From NCBI GenBank assembly GCA_003551945.1, contig PUNZ01000164.1:1-10662 (forward strand): DNA of 10,662 nucleotides. Reading direction: 5' to 3'. Shown one piece after another: positions 1 through 6,240 of this stretch. Each line of letters begins with the position of its first letter. Position 1 is the first letter of the stretch. Source of the stretch: Halovenus sp. GTDB lineage: Archaea > Halobacteriota > Halobacteria > Halobacteriales > Haloarculaceae. The notes under the pieces were generated by a model. The model saw only the letters and a list, made by a program, of their open reading frames with translations, did no database searches and was not told where the DNA came from. Position numbers and translations under genes: made by a program.

Positions 1-867
1 CACGAACGCTGTGGCCTCGATGTCGTCGTCGACGGCGAGATGCGACGCAACGAGATGGTCGAATACTTCGCCCACCGCATCGACGGCTACGAATTTAACG
101 GCCCAGTGAAGGTCTGGGGCCACAACTACTTCGACAAACCAAGCGTCACGGAAGACGTCTCCTACGCGGAGGAGTGGCTCATCTCCGAGTACGAGTACAA
201 TTCGTCAGTGGCAACCCGCCCAGTGAAAGTGCCGATTACCGGTCCATATACGCTTGCCAGCTGGTCGTTCAACGAGGTCTATGAGGACGATGCCGAACTC
301 GCATACAAACTGGCTGACCTCGTCAACGAGGAGATTGCTGGACTCGTCGAAGCCGGTGCTCGCTACATCCAGATTGACGAGCCGGCGCTTGCAACCACCC
401 CGGATGACCACGCCATCGTCGGCGAGTGTCTCGAACGAATCGTTGCCGACGTGCCAGATGATGTCCGCCTCGCTCTGCACGTCTGTTACGGCGACTACTC
501 GCGTATCTACCCGGAGATGCTTGAGTACCCGGTTGAGGAGTACGATGTTGAACTCTGTAACGGCGGCTACGAACAACTCGACGTGTTCAAGGAGCCGGCG
601 TTCACGAAAGACCTCGCAATGGGTGTCGTTGACGTCCACATCGCCGAAGTCGAGCCAGTCGAAGAGATTAAAGAAAACATCAAGAAAGCGCTCGAAATCG
701 TGCCACCGGAACGGCTCACCGTCAGCCCGGACTGCGGGCTGAAGCTCCTGCCACGTGATGTGGCCTACGGCAAGATGGAGAATATGGTTACAGCCGCCCG
801 CGAAATCGAAGCAGAGCTGGATGCCGGGGAAATCGATATCGAGGCCCCGACACCGAACGCAGACTGA
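1..867 (+). CDS. metE: Cobalamin-independent methionine synthase (MetE catalytic domain), 5' end outside window
   Basis: The frame is open from base 1, so the ATG at 40 is internal and the gene starts upstream. MetE methylates homocysteine from a folate-type methyl donor to give methionine, in the cytoplasm. The visible 288 residues correspond to the C-terminal, zinc-binding TIM-barrel half of bacterial MetE. Expected zinc ligands are present in order: His (478-480) and Cys (484-486) in HVCYGDY, Glu (550-552) in VELCNGG, and Cys (733-735) in SPDCGLK. The segment DGEMRRNEMVEYF is also typical. Archaea use a stand-alone C-terminal-type protein, and haloarchaea often carry a second metE-like gene nearby; I cannot see upstream to test this. 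It ends at a TGA and faces the glutaredoxin gene with 55 nt between them. Family assignment is firm; the exact methyl donor in this organism is not shown. Confidence 0.93.
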   Translation, partial: HERCGLDVVVDGEMRRNEMVEYFAHRIDGYEFNGPVKVWGHNYFDKPSVTEDVSYAEEWLISEYEYNSSVATRPVKVPITGPYTLASWSFNEVYEDDAELAYKLADLVNEEIAGLVEAGARYIQIDEPALATTPDDHAIVGECLERIVADVPDDVRLALHVCYGDYSRIYPEMLEYPVEEYDVELCNGGYEQLDVFKEPAFTKDLAMGVVDVHIAEVEPVEEIKENIKKALEIVPPERLTVSPDCGLKLLPRDVAYGKMENMVTAAREIEAELDAGEIDIEAPTPNAD

Positions 868-902
868 GTCGGACGTCTCAACGGTCACTACCTTGCTCAC
901 GA

Positions 903-920
903 ACCGGGGCGGGTCCCGGT
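903..920. terminator. Short GC hairpin between convergent metE and glutaredoxin genes
   Basis: ACCGGG (903-908) and CCCGGT (915-920) form a perfect 6-bp inverted repeat with a 6-nt loop. It sits in the 55-nt gap between the two convergent stop codons, 3 nt beyond the end of the minus-strand glutaredoxin gene. No T-run follows on either strand, and archaeal termination depends mainly on T-rich tracts, so a role as bidirectional terminator or 3'-end stabiliser is only a guess. Confidence 0.25.
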
Positions 921-922
921 AT

Positions 923-1186
923 CTAGGAGGAAGCTGAGTTGCGCTCTTCTCCGTAATTCTTCTCAAGAAACTCAATAATCTGTGCAGATTCGGCCATCGT
1001 CACCCCATAACTCTCGTCGATGAGCACCGGGACACCTCGCTGACCGGAGACGCGTTTAACCTCGTTTCGGCGGGAATGCAATCCTTCAACCCAGACGCTT
1101 TCAAAGTCGAGTTCGAGTTCGTCGAGTTTGTCGACAACGAACTCACAGAACGGACAGCCTTCAAGCCGATAGAGTGTGAGTGACAT
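923..1186 (-). CDS. Glutaredoxin / GST N-terminal-domain thiol-redox protein
   Basis: An 87-residue single-domain thioredoxin-fold protein. With the chosen start it begins MSLTLYRLEGCPFC, so the redox motif C11-P-F-C14 lies right after the first beta strand, as in glutaredoxins. The cis-proline segment GVPVL and the C-terminal MAESAQIIEFLEKNYG match the glutaredoxin/GST N-terminal family. Its likely role is cytosolic thiol-disulfide exchange; haloarchaea use gamma-glutamylcysteine rather than glutathione, so the partner thiol may differ. An in-frame ATG six bases upstream (1190-1192) is also possible. I prefer the inner ATG because a TATA-like element at 1211-1217 is centred about 27-28 nt from it, the leaderless spacing. 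The gene is divergent from the S9 peptidase gene and convergent with metE. Confidence 0.87.
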   Translation of the reverse strand: MSLTLYRLEGCPFCEFVVDKLDELELDFESVWVEGLHSRRNEVKRVSGQRGVPVLIDESYGVTMAESAQIIEFLEKNYGEERNSASS

Positions 1187-1210
1187 ACCCATATGATGGG
1201 TGAGAACCGT

Positions 1211-1217
1211 CTTAAAA
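1211..1217 (-). promoter_or_regulatory. TATA-like element for the glutaredoxin gene
   Basis: Read on the minus strand this is TTTTAAG, an AT-rich box in a GC-rich intergenic stretch. Its centre lies about 27-28 nt upstream of the ATG at 1186, fitting a leaderless haloarchaeal transcript. A 6-bp dyad (ACCCAT 1187-1192, ATGGGT 1196-1201, 3-nt spacer) covers the presumed transcription start. The assignment rests on spacing and composition only. Confidence 0.45.
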
Positions 1218-1262
1218 TTGGCCCACAGCAGCCCCAGACCTGCCGGAGACGAACCCCCGTCA

Positions 1263-1270
1263 GTTTAGTC
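1263..1270 (+). promoter_or_regulatory. TATA-like element for the S9 peptidase gene
   Basis: The element GTTTAGTC is centred about 26-27 nt before the ATG at 1293, the leaderless haloarchaeal spacing. No Shine-Dalgarno sequence precedes the ATG. It shares the 106-nt divergent intergenic region with the glutaredoxin promoter, so one regulator could act on both; no clear shared operator is visible. Confidence 0.4.
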
Positions 1271-1292
1271 AATTCCATCCTAACGAAAATCT

Positions 1293-3161
1293 ATGTCCGA
1301 GTCAGAAGAACTCGATATTCTCGAAGCGCTGGCGAACTTACCGACGATGGCACATCCGGTTGCCTCTCCAGAGGGTGACCGGGTAGCACTCTATTACGAT
1401 ATCAGTGGTCGGAACGAACTCCACGTTCTCGATGTCGAATCGGGCGACCTCGAACAGTGGTCAGATGGCGAAGTGCCACGAAACGCCCGCTGGTTTGTCG
1501 ACTGGACCGCGGACGGCGAACGCGTCCTCTTTCATCTCGACGATGATGGAAACGAACAGAACGATATCCACGTTATCGACGAGACAGGAGCAACGGAAGC
1601 CGTCGTCAAAATCGACGGGCAGGCCGTACTGAGCGATGCAACCGAGGAGTACGTCTATTTCGCTTCCAGTCGCGACGGCCAGATGAACCTCTATCGACAG
1701 GCTTTCGACGCCGATGAGCCCGAAAAGCTCACCGAGTACGAGCGGGCCGTCTGGGGTGGGGAACTCGCACCGACCGAAGACCACATCGCCTACTCAACGA
1801 ACGAAACGGACGATTTCGACAACAAAGACGTCTACATCGCGGATGCAGATGGCTCAAACCCACGGAATCTCGAAATTGGTGAGGTTGGCGCAGAGGCCGT
1901 TCCGAACGACTGGGGACCCGACGGAGAGCGCCTGCTGGTGACCGATAACACCGAAGACCTCGGCCGTCTTGGCATCTATGACCTCGCAAGCGACGAAATC
2001 CAGTGGCTCGGTGACGGTACCTACGAAGAGGGCGGTGAAACATTCTTACCAGATGGAGAGCGAGTCCTCGGAATCCGTTCGCGTGCAGCCGAAAGCATCC
2101 CGGTTATCTACGACGTTGAAACGGGTGAAGGACGAGAGCTTGAGCTACCAGCAGGGGTTGCGAGTTTCGGAATGTGGGGGAACCCAATACTCGATGAGAA
2201 CCGCGTGCTCATCACGCAGACGACGACAACAACTCGGCCGGAACTGCTCGAATACGACCTTTCGACGGATGAGTATGACGTGTTACTCGAAGCAGAGTAC
2301 GGCCCATTCGAGCCCGCCGATTTCGCTGACGTTGAGTACTTCACCATCGACTCAACGGGCGTTCCAGAAACCCGGCAGGCTGCGGTCGAGCACGAGCCAT
2401 ATGAGGAGTTAGAAATCGAAGCGATGCTCTACGATTCGGGACAGCGACCCTCGCCGCTCATCGTGAATCCACACGGTGGCCCGCGAGCACGCGACACGAA
2501 ACGATTCAACCTCTACTCACAGGTGCTCGCTGCCCGAGGGTACTCCGTCCTACAGGTGAACTATCGTGGTTCAACTGGGAAGGGTCGGGAGTTCGTTGAA
2601 ACGCTCATCGATGACTGGGGCGGGGCCGAACAGGGAGATGTTGTCGTCGCTGCCGAACACGCACTGGAAGAGTACGATTGGCTTGATGACGACCGAATCA
2701 TCGTCTTTGGTGGGTCGTATGGTGGCTACTCTGCCTACTGGCAACTGGTTCAGTATCCCGACTTCTACGATGCAGGTATCGCCTGGATTGGCCTGACCGA
2801 TTTGGAAGACCAGTACGAAAACACCATGCCGCATTTCCGAACCGAGTTGATGGAGAAGTATCTCGGCACACCGGGCGAGAACCCAGAACTATACGAAGAG
2901 CGGTCGCCGATAACGCATCTTGAGAATCTTTCCGCCCCGCTGCTCATGGTACACGGCGTCAATGACCGGCGAGTTCCCGTCTCACAGGCCCGCTTGTTCC
3001 GCGACGCACTCGATGAAGCCGGTTACGAGAAGGGAACAGCGTACGAGTACGAAGAGCTGGGTGAGGAAGGCCACGCCTCGACTGACCAGGACCAGAAACT
3101 CCGGATGTTCCGACTGCTCGATGACTTCCTTGCCCGCCGCATCGGGACCGAAAAGCAATAA
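1293..3161 (+). CDS. S9-family (prolyl oligopeptidase / acylaminoacyl peptidase-like) serine peptidase
   Basis: A 622-residue cytosolic peptidase with no signal peptide. Residues about 20-350 form the gating beta-propeller: repeated short strands with SPEGDRVALYYD, WTADGERVLFHL, GPDGERLLVTD and similar TolB/WD-like repeats. Residues about 375-620 form the alpha/beta-hydrolase domain. The oxyanion-region motif HGGP is at 394-397, the nucleophile Ser475 is in GGSYGGYS, Asp558 is in HGVNDRRVP, and His594 is in GEEGHAS. Order and spacing match S9 enzymes. Such enzymes cleave short peptides, which suggests intracellular peptide turnover; the sequence alone does not separate dipeptidyl, acylaminoacyl and prolyl specificity. 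The start is supported by the TATA-like element 26-27 nt upstream. The gene appears to be monocistronic: a dyad begins 2 nt after the stop and the next gene has its own TATA box. Confidence 0.93.
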   Translation: MSESEELDILEALANLPTMAHPVASPEGDRVALYYDISGRNELHVLDVESGDLEQWSDGEVPRNARWFVDWTADGERVLFHLDDDGNEQNDIHVIDETGATEAVVKIDGQAVLSDATEEYVYFASSRDGQMNLYRQAFDADEPEKLTEYERAVWGGELAPTEDHIAYSTNETDDFDNKDVYIADADGSNPRNLEIGEVGAEAVPNDWGPDGERLLVTDNTEDLGRLGIYDLASDEIQWLGDGTYEEGGETFLPDGERVLGIRSRAAESIPVIYDVETGEGRELELPAGVASFGMWGNPILDENRVLITQTTTTTRPELLEYDLSTDEYDVLLEAEYGPFEPADFADVEYFTIDSTGVPETRQAAVEHEPYEELEIEAMLYDSGQRPSPLIVNPHGGPRARDTKRFNLYSQVLAARGYSVLQVNYRGSTGKGREFVETLIDDWGGAEQGDVVVAAEHALEEYDWLDDDRIIVFGGSYGGYSAYWQLVQYPDFYDAGIAWIGLTDLEDQYENTMPHFRTELMEKYLGTPGENPELYEERSPITHLENLSAPLLMVHGVNDRRVPVSQARLFRDALDEAGYEKGTAYEYEELGEEGHASTDQDQKLRMFRLLDDFLARRIGTEKQ

Positions 3162-3162
3162 T

Positions 3163-3204
3163 ACCTTTGTAGGAATTGATTGGAGGTAATGTTCCTTCAA
3201 AGGT
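3163..3204. promoter_or_regulatory. 13-bp imperfect inverted repeat upstream of the redoxin gene
   Basis: The left arm ACCTTTGTAGGAA (3163-3175) and right arm TTCCTTCAAAGGT (3192-3204) are complementary at 12 of 13 positions around a 16-nt spacer. The right arm abuts the TATA-like TAATATA, covering where the TFB-recognition element would lie. The left arm begins 2 nt after the stop codon of the peptidase gene. It could be a regulator site acting on the redoxin promoter or an RNA hairpin ending the peptidase transcript. Symmetry is seen directly; function is inferred. Confidence 0.45.
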
Positions 3205-3211
3205 AATATAT
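3204..3211 (+). promoter_or_regulatory. TATA box for the redoxin-like gene
   Basis: TAATATA preceded by a purine-rich AAAGG gives a convincing TATA plus TFB-recognition pair. The expected transcription start is near 3234-3235, leaving a leader of about 22 nt before the ATG at 3257. This favours that ATG over the in-frame TTG at 3176, which lies upstream of the box. Confidence 0.5.
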
Positions 3212-3256
3212 GCTCTCGTGCGCATCCTTTTCTTTCCCCCACTCCACACGTCCGAT

Positions 3257-3748
3257 ATGCCACCAGAAATTGGGGACACAGTGCCGCCGTTCAAGACGGT
3301 GTTGTGTACGGGGGAAACGTTCAGGTCAACAGCGATAGAAGACGTCTGTGAGGACGGTTGTGTATTGGTCTTTTTCGGGTTTGCGTTCAGTGCAATTGCG
3401 GAGAATTGGTGGAAACAATACGACCGCGCGGGATGGGACGAGTTTCCGGTACCAGTCTATGGCATCAGTCGTGATGGGCCATACGCACAGAACGCATTCA
3501 TTCGGTATCTTGACAGTCCGTTTTCGATGTTTTCGGATACCGACGCCGAGGCAAGCGAAGCGTTCGGGTTACTCACCGCGCGCGAAGCAATGGATGGAAC
3601 CTCGACACCGCTGCGTGCTATTTTCGTCATAAATAGCGACCAGCAGGTCGCCTACCGGTGGATTGCAGATGACTGGATTTCACCAGTTCCTCGTAGGGAG
3701 GTCGAAACAGCCGTCAGACGGCTGTCAGACGATGGGGAAAACATATAA
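3257..3748 (+). CDS. Peroxiredoxin-fold (AhpC/TSA-like) protein lacking the peroxidatic cysteine
   Basis: A 163-residue protein with a thioredoxin/peroxiredoxin layout: MPPEIGDTVPPF start, the strand VLVFFGF, a long helix, the PVPVYGISRD strand, the FSMFSD and EAFGL segments typical of AhpC/TSA proteins, and TPLRAIFVIN with the conserved active-site-type arginine (R120). The usual P-x(3)-T/S-x2-C active site aligns to G41-F-A-F-S45-A-I-A48, so the proline and the peroxidatic cysteine are Gly and Ala. The three cysteines present (C17, C31, C35) lie before this segment. It is therefore probably not a standard peroxidase; a structural, binding or thiol-relay role is possible. The start was chosen from the upstream TATA box and family alignment; an in-frame TTG at 3176 would add 27 atypical residues. 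The ftsZ1 TATA box overlaps its 3' end. Confidence 0.78.
   Translation: MPPEIGDTVPPFKTVLCTGETFRSTAIEDVCEDGCVLVFFGFAFSAIAENWWKQYDRAGWDEFPVPVYGISRDGPYAQNAFIRYLDSPFSMFSDTDAEASEAFGLLTAREAMDGTSTPLRAIFVINSDQQVAYRWIADDWISPVPRREVETAVRRLSDDGENI
3707..3725. promoter_or_regulatory. 19-bp perfect dyad upstream of the ftsZ1 promoter
   Basis: ACAGCCGTC (3707-3715) and GACGGCTGT (3717-3725) are exactly complementary around a single A. The octamer GTCAGACG also occurs twice, at 3713-3720 and 3724-3731, 11 nt apart, and AGACGGC recurs at 3748-3754 just past the TATA box. The dyad lies within the last codons of the redoxin-like gene and ends about 17 nt before the ftsZ1 TATA element. A regulator site for ftsZ1 is plausible; chance symmetry in coding sequence is the alternative. 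Confidence 0.35.
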
Positions 3749-3749
3749 G
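3742..3749 (+). promoter_or_regulatory. TATA box for ftsZ1
   Basis: CATATAAG overlaps the stop codon of the upstream redoxin-like gene. Its centre is about 31 nt before the ftsZ1 ATG at 3777, predicting a transcript with almost no leader. No Shine-Dalgarno sequence precedes the ATG, which fits leaderless initiation. Confidence 0.55.
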
Positions 3750-3776
3750 ACGGCCGCTGTTAAAAGTGCGTAAATT

Positions 3777-4922
3777 ATGGACTCGCTAATTGACGACGCC
3801 ATCGACGAGGCCGAGGAGGAACGGGAGCAACAACAGGGTGAGACAGGTTCAACAACCGAAGAGCCAGCGACATCGGGAACGATGACCGACGAGGAACTGG
3901 CCTCGATTGTCAAAGACCTTGAAACGAAAATTACCGTCGTCGGCTGCGGAGGTGCTGGTGGAAATACCGTCACGCGAATGATGGCGGAGGGAATCCACGG
4001 TGCAAAGCTTGTCGCGGCAAATACCGACGCACAGCACCTTGTTGATGAAGTTGACTCCGATACGAAAATCCTCATCGGCAAGAAACGAACCGGTGGTCGC
4101 GGTGCCGGTTCCGTCCCAAAAATCGGTGAGGAAGCAGCACAGGAGAACCTCGAAGACATTCAACAGTCTATCGATGGCTCCGATATGGTCTTCGTGACGG
4201 CGGGACTCGGTGGTGGAACGGGAACGGGAGCCGCACCCGTTGTTGCCCAGGCCGCACAGGATGCTGGCGCACTCACGATTTCCATCGTAACAATACCATT
4301 TACCGCGGAGGGTGAGCGCCGTCGTGCGAATGCAGATGCTGGCCTCGAACGACTCCGTTCGGTTTCCGATACCGTCATCGTCGTCCCGAACGACCGCCTG
4401 CTCGATTACGCCCCGTCCATGCCGCTGCAAGATGCCTTCAAAATCTGTGACCGCGTCCTCATGCGCTCCGTAAAGGGGATGACCGAGCTAATTACGAAAC
4501 CCGGCCTCGTCAACGTGGACTTTGCCGACGTTCGAACCATCATGGAAAACGGTGGCGTCGCAATGATTGGCCTCGGTGAATCCGACAGCGAGAACAAAGC
4601 ACAGGACTCGATTCGCTCTGCCCTGCGCTCTCCGCTGCTTGATGTCGAGTTCGATGGCGCAAACTCCGCGCTCGTCAACGTCGTCGGTGGCCCGGACATG
4701 AGCATCGAAGAAGCCGAGGGTGTCGTCGAAGAAATCCACGACCGCATCGACCCCGACGCTCGAATCATCTGGGGTGCCTCCGTCAACGATGAGTTCGAAG
4801 GCCGCATGGAAACCATGATTGTCGTCACCGGTGTCGAGAGTCCACAGATTTACGGCAAAAGCGAAGTTGAGCAAGAGCGCGCCGCCAAACAGATGGGCGA
4901 CGATATCGACTACGTGGAATAG
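3777..4922 (+). CDS. ftsZ1: Cell-division GTPase FtsZ, FtsZ1-type
   Basis: A tubulin-like GTPase that polymerises at midcell. The 381-residue protein has an acidic N-terminal tail (1-45), ITVVGCGGAGGNT (52-64) at the first nucleotide loop, the signature GGGTGTG (145-151) and the T7 synergy loop GLVNVDFADV (243-252) with catalytic-type Asp248 and Asp251. The C-terminal domain runs to about 355, followed by a short charged tail ending IDYVE. The MDSLIDDAIDEAEE start and PFTAEGERRR segment match the haloarchaeal FtsZ1 group rather than FtsZ2. In Hfx. volcanii FtsZ1 helps organise the division machinery with FtsZ2 and SepF. Length is normal for FtsZ1. A TATA box in the end of the redoxin-like gene supports the start. 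In several euryarchaea secE-nusG follows ftsZ; here a Tat lipoprotein gene follows after 118 nt. Confidence 0.95.
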   Translation: MDSLIDDAIDEAEEEREQQQGETGSTTEEPATSGTMTDEELASIVKDLETKITVVGCGGAGGNTVTRMMAEGIHGAKLVAANTDAQHLVDEVDSDTKILIGKKRTGGRGAGSVPKIGEEAAQENLEDIQQSIDGSDMVFVTAGLGGGTGTGAAPVVAQAAQDAGALTISIVTIPFTAEGERRRANADAGLERLRSVSDTVIVVPNDRLLDYAPSMPLQDAFKICDRVLMRSVKGMTELITKPGLVNVDFADVRTIMENGGVAMIGLGESDSENKAQDSIRSALRSPLLDVEFDGANSALVNVVGGPDMSIEEAEGVVEEIHDRIDPDARIIWGASVNDEFEGRMETMIVVTGVESPQIYGKSEVEQERAAKQMGDDIDYVE

Positions 4923-5040
4923 CGGCTTTTGACTTGACATCAGTTGTATATTCGCTCCGGAGAGCCGGGCTGTTGATTCACTTCGTTCATTCGAGAACTG
5001 CACCAGAAACCAAAAAGTCCGGTAGTAACTACGCAGTGGT
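4923..5040 (+). promoter_or_regulatory. Intergenic region with candidate promoter(s) for the metal cluster
   Basis: This 118-nt gap separates ftsZ1 from the lipoprotein gene. The AT-rich ACCAAAAAG (5008-5016) is centred about 27-29 nt before the ATG at 5041 and could drive a leaderless transcript. A better-looking TATA, TGTATATT (4944-4951), would give a leader of roughly 65 nt. The CTTTTG shortly after the ftsZ1 stop could aid termination. No strong dyad is visible. The next genes are closely spaced, so this is the likely main promoter region of the four-gene cluster. Confidence 0.4.
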
Positions 5041-6237
5041 ATGACGACCCCAGCGACGCGCAGGAAAACGTTGCAACTCCTTGGTGCCGGTGCAATTGTC
5101 GGGCTAGCCGGCTGTCTCGGTGACGACGATGACGAGGAGTTACCGCCGGAGGAGAACGGCGATGACAGCAGTGACGAAGGTTCCGAGACGGATGGTGAAG
5201 GGGAAGGAAGTAATGGGCTTGTCTACGCATTCATGCCGGATACGATTGCTGCCATCGACACTGCTGATGGCGAGATAGCAATGGAACTCCCTGTGCAGCC
5301 TGGTGGCCGCGATTGGGGTGATACTCGCGTCTGTTCGGAGACAAACACGCTCTTTGCGGTCGATAGCTCGCTTGACCAGGTCCTCCCAGTCGACCTCGAT
5401 ACCCGTGAGCTCCACGAACCCGTCGATGTCGGCGGCAGTCCCACGCATGCGTACTTAGCCACCGATGGCGAGTTGTGGGTGCATGCCGACGACGAGGGCC
5501 GGTTCTACGTCATCGAAACCGACACGTTAGACGTAGTTGCCGAAGTCGATGCTGGTCTCGGGGGCTCTGGACATGGAAAGTTAGTTCATCACGACTCTCT
5601 CTGGCCGTACGCCTACGCGACGAACGTAAACGACCCAGCCGTACTGGTTCTTGACCTAGAGGAGCGCGAACGGGTCGACGAAATCGAGATTGACCAAGTC
5701 GGTGGAACCCACTACATCGAATATACTGCAGAGGCCGACCGGTTATATGTCGAGTATCAGGGTATCGAAACGACAGTGGTTGACCCGGATGCAAGCGATG
5801 TCGTCGACAGCCTCGACATCGTTGGTGGGATGGCCACCAACGCGGACCGAGAACTGCTTGCAGTCTGGGAGAATGACAACATACAGTTTATTGATGGCAC
5901 GGACAGCGATTCCGGGACGCTTGGAACGGCCACGCTTGAGGGAGTCAGTCCAAATAGCATCGAGTTCGTGGACGAGGACCAACAGCGCGCGTACGTTACA
6001 GGCTCGGAAACCGGTTCAGTCACCATCGTTGAACCTGATGGAACCGTCGTCGACGAAATTTCCGTCGGCGAACCAGTCGATGACAGGGCTGTCGACAGCG
6101 GCGAGGGGTATTATTTCGCTGCAGCGACGGAAACAACCCTTGCAGTCATCTCCACCGAAGCCAAAGAGGTGCTCAACGAGGTCACACTGGATGACACCAT
6201 CGATGCAATACGCTATATTCCGACGCACGAAGGGTGA
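5041..6237 (+). CDS. Tat-exported lipoprotein, seven-bladed YVTN/YncE-like beta-propeller
   Basis: The 398-residue protein starts with a Tat signal (RRKTLQLLG, residues 8-16) and a lipobox LAGC with Cys at 25, so it should be exported folded and lipid-anchored outside the membrane. An acidic, Gly/Ser-rich linker (about 27-58) follows. Residues 60-398 are about seven repeats of 40-46 residues of the YVTN/quinoprotein type, with the last strand set probably closing the ring. Histidines sit at the same place in three consecutive blades: H136 (PTHAY), H178 (GHGKLVHH, with H183 and H184) and H224 (GTHYIEY). In this fold that position faces the central pore, so a metal or ligand site is possible; AztD, a zinc chaperone, is a propeller of this kind. 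The gene ends 3 nt before the CopC-CopD gene, arguing for co-transcription. The family is clear; substrate and partner are not. Confidence 0.83.
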   Translation: MTTPATRRKTLQLLGAGAIVGLAGCLGDDDDEELPPEENGDDSSDEGSETDGEGEGSNGLVYAFMPDTIAAIDTADGEIAMELPVQPGGRDWGDTRVCSETNTLFAVDSSLDQVLPVDLDTRELHEPVDVGGSPTHAYLATDGELWVHADDEGRFYVIETDTLDVVAEVDAGLGGSGHGKLVHHDSLWPYAYATNVNDPAVLVLDLEERERVDEIEIDQVGGTHYIEYTAEADRLYVEYQGIETTVVDPDASDVVDSLDIVGGMATNADRELLAVWENDNIQFIDGTDSDSGTLGTATLEGVSPNSIEFVDEDQQRAYVTGSETGSVTIVEPDGTVVDEISVGEPVDDRAVDSGEGYYFAAATETTLAVISTEAKEVLNEVTLDDTIDAIRYIPTHEG

Positions 6238-6240
6238 CCG

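Noticed and set aside
40..42. ATG at 40 as the start of metE
   Set aside because: The same frame is open to base 1 and encodes conserved MetE residues before this ATG, so it is an internal methionine.
205..975. Long minus-strand open frame (256 codons) opposite metE
   Set aside because: It lies antisense to a well-recognised MetE domain and runs into the glutaredoxin gene. Its translation matches no family I recognise and it is the usual by-product of high-GC haloarchaeal codon use.
3176..3256. TTG-initiated N-terminal extension of the redoxin-like protein
   Set aside because: The TTG lies upstream of the TATA box and the extra 27 residues are hydrophobic/basic and unlike family members; the ATG at 3257 fits better.
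3849..4430. Minus-strand open frame of 193 codons opposite ftsZ1
   Set aside because: It is a complement-strand shadow of conserved FtsZ codons, with no recognisable domain and no promoter.
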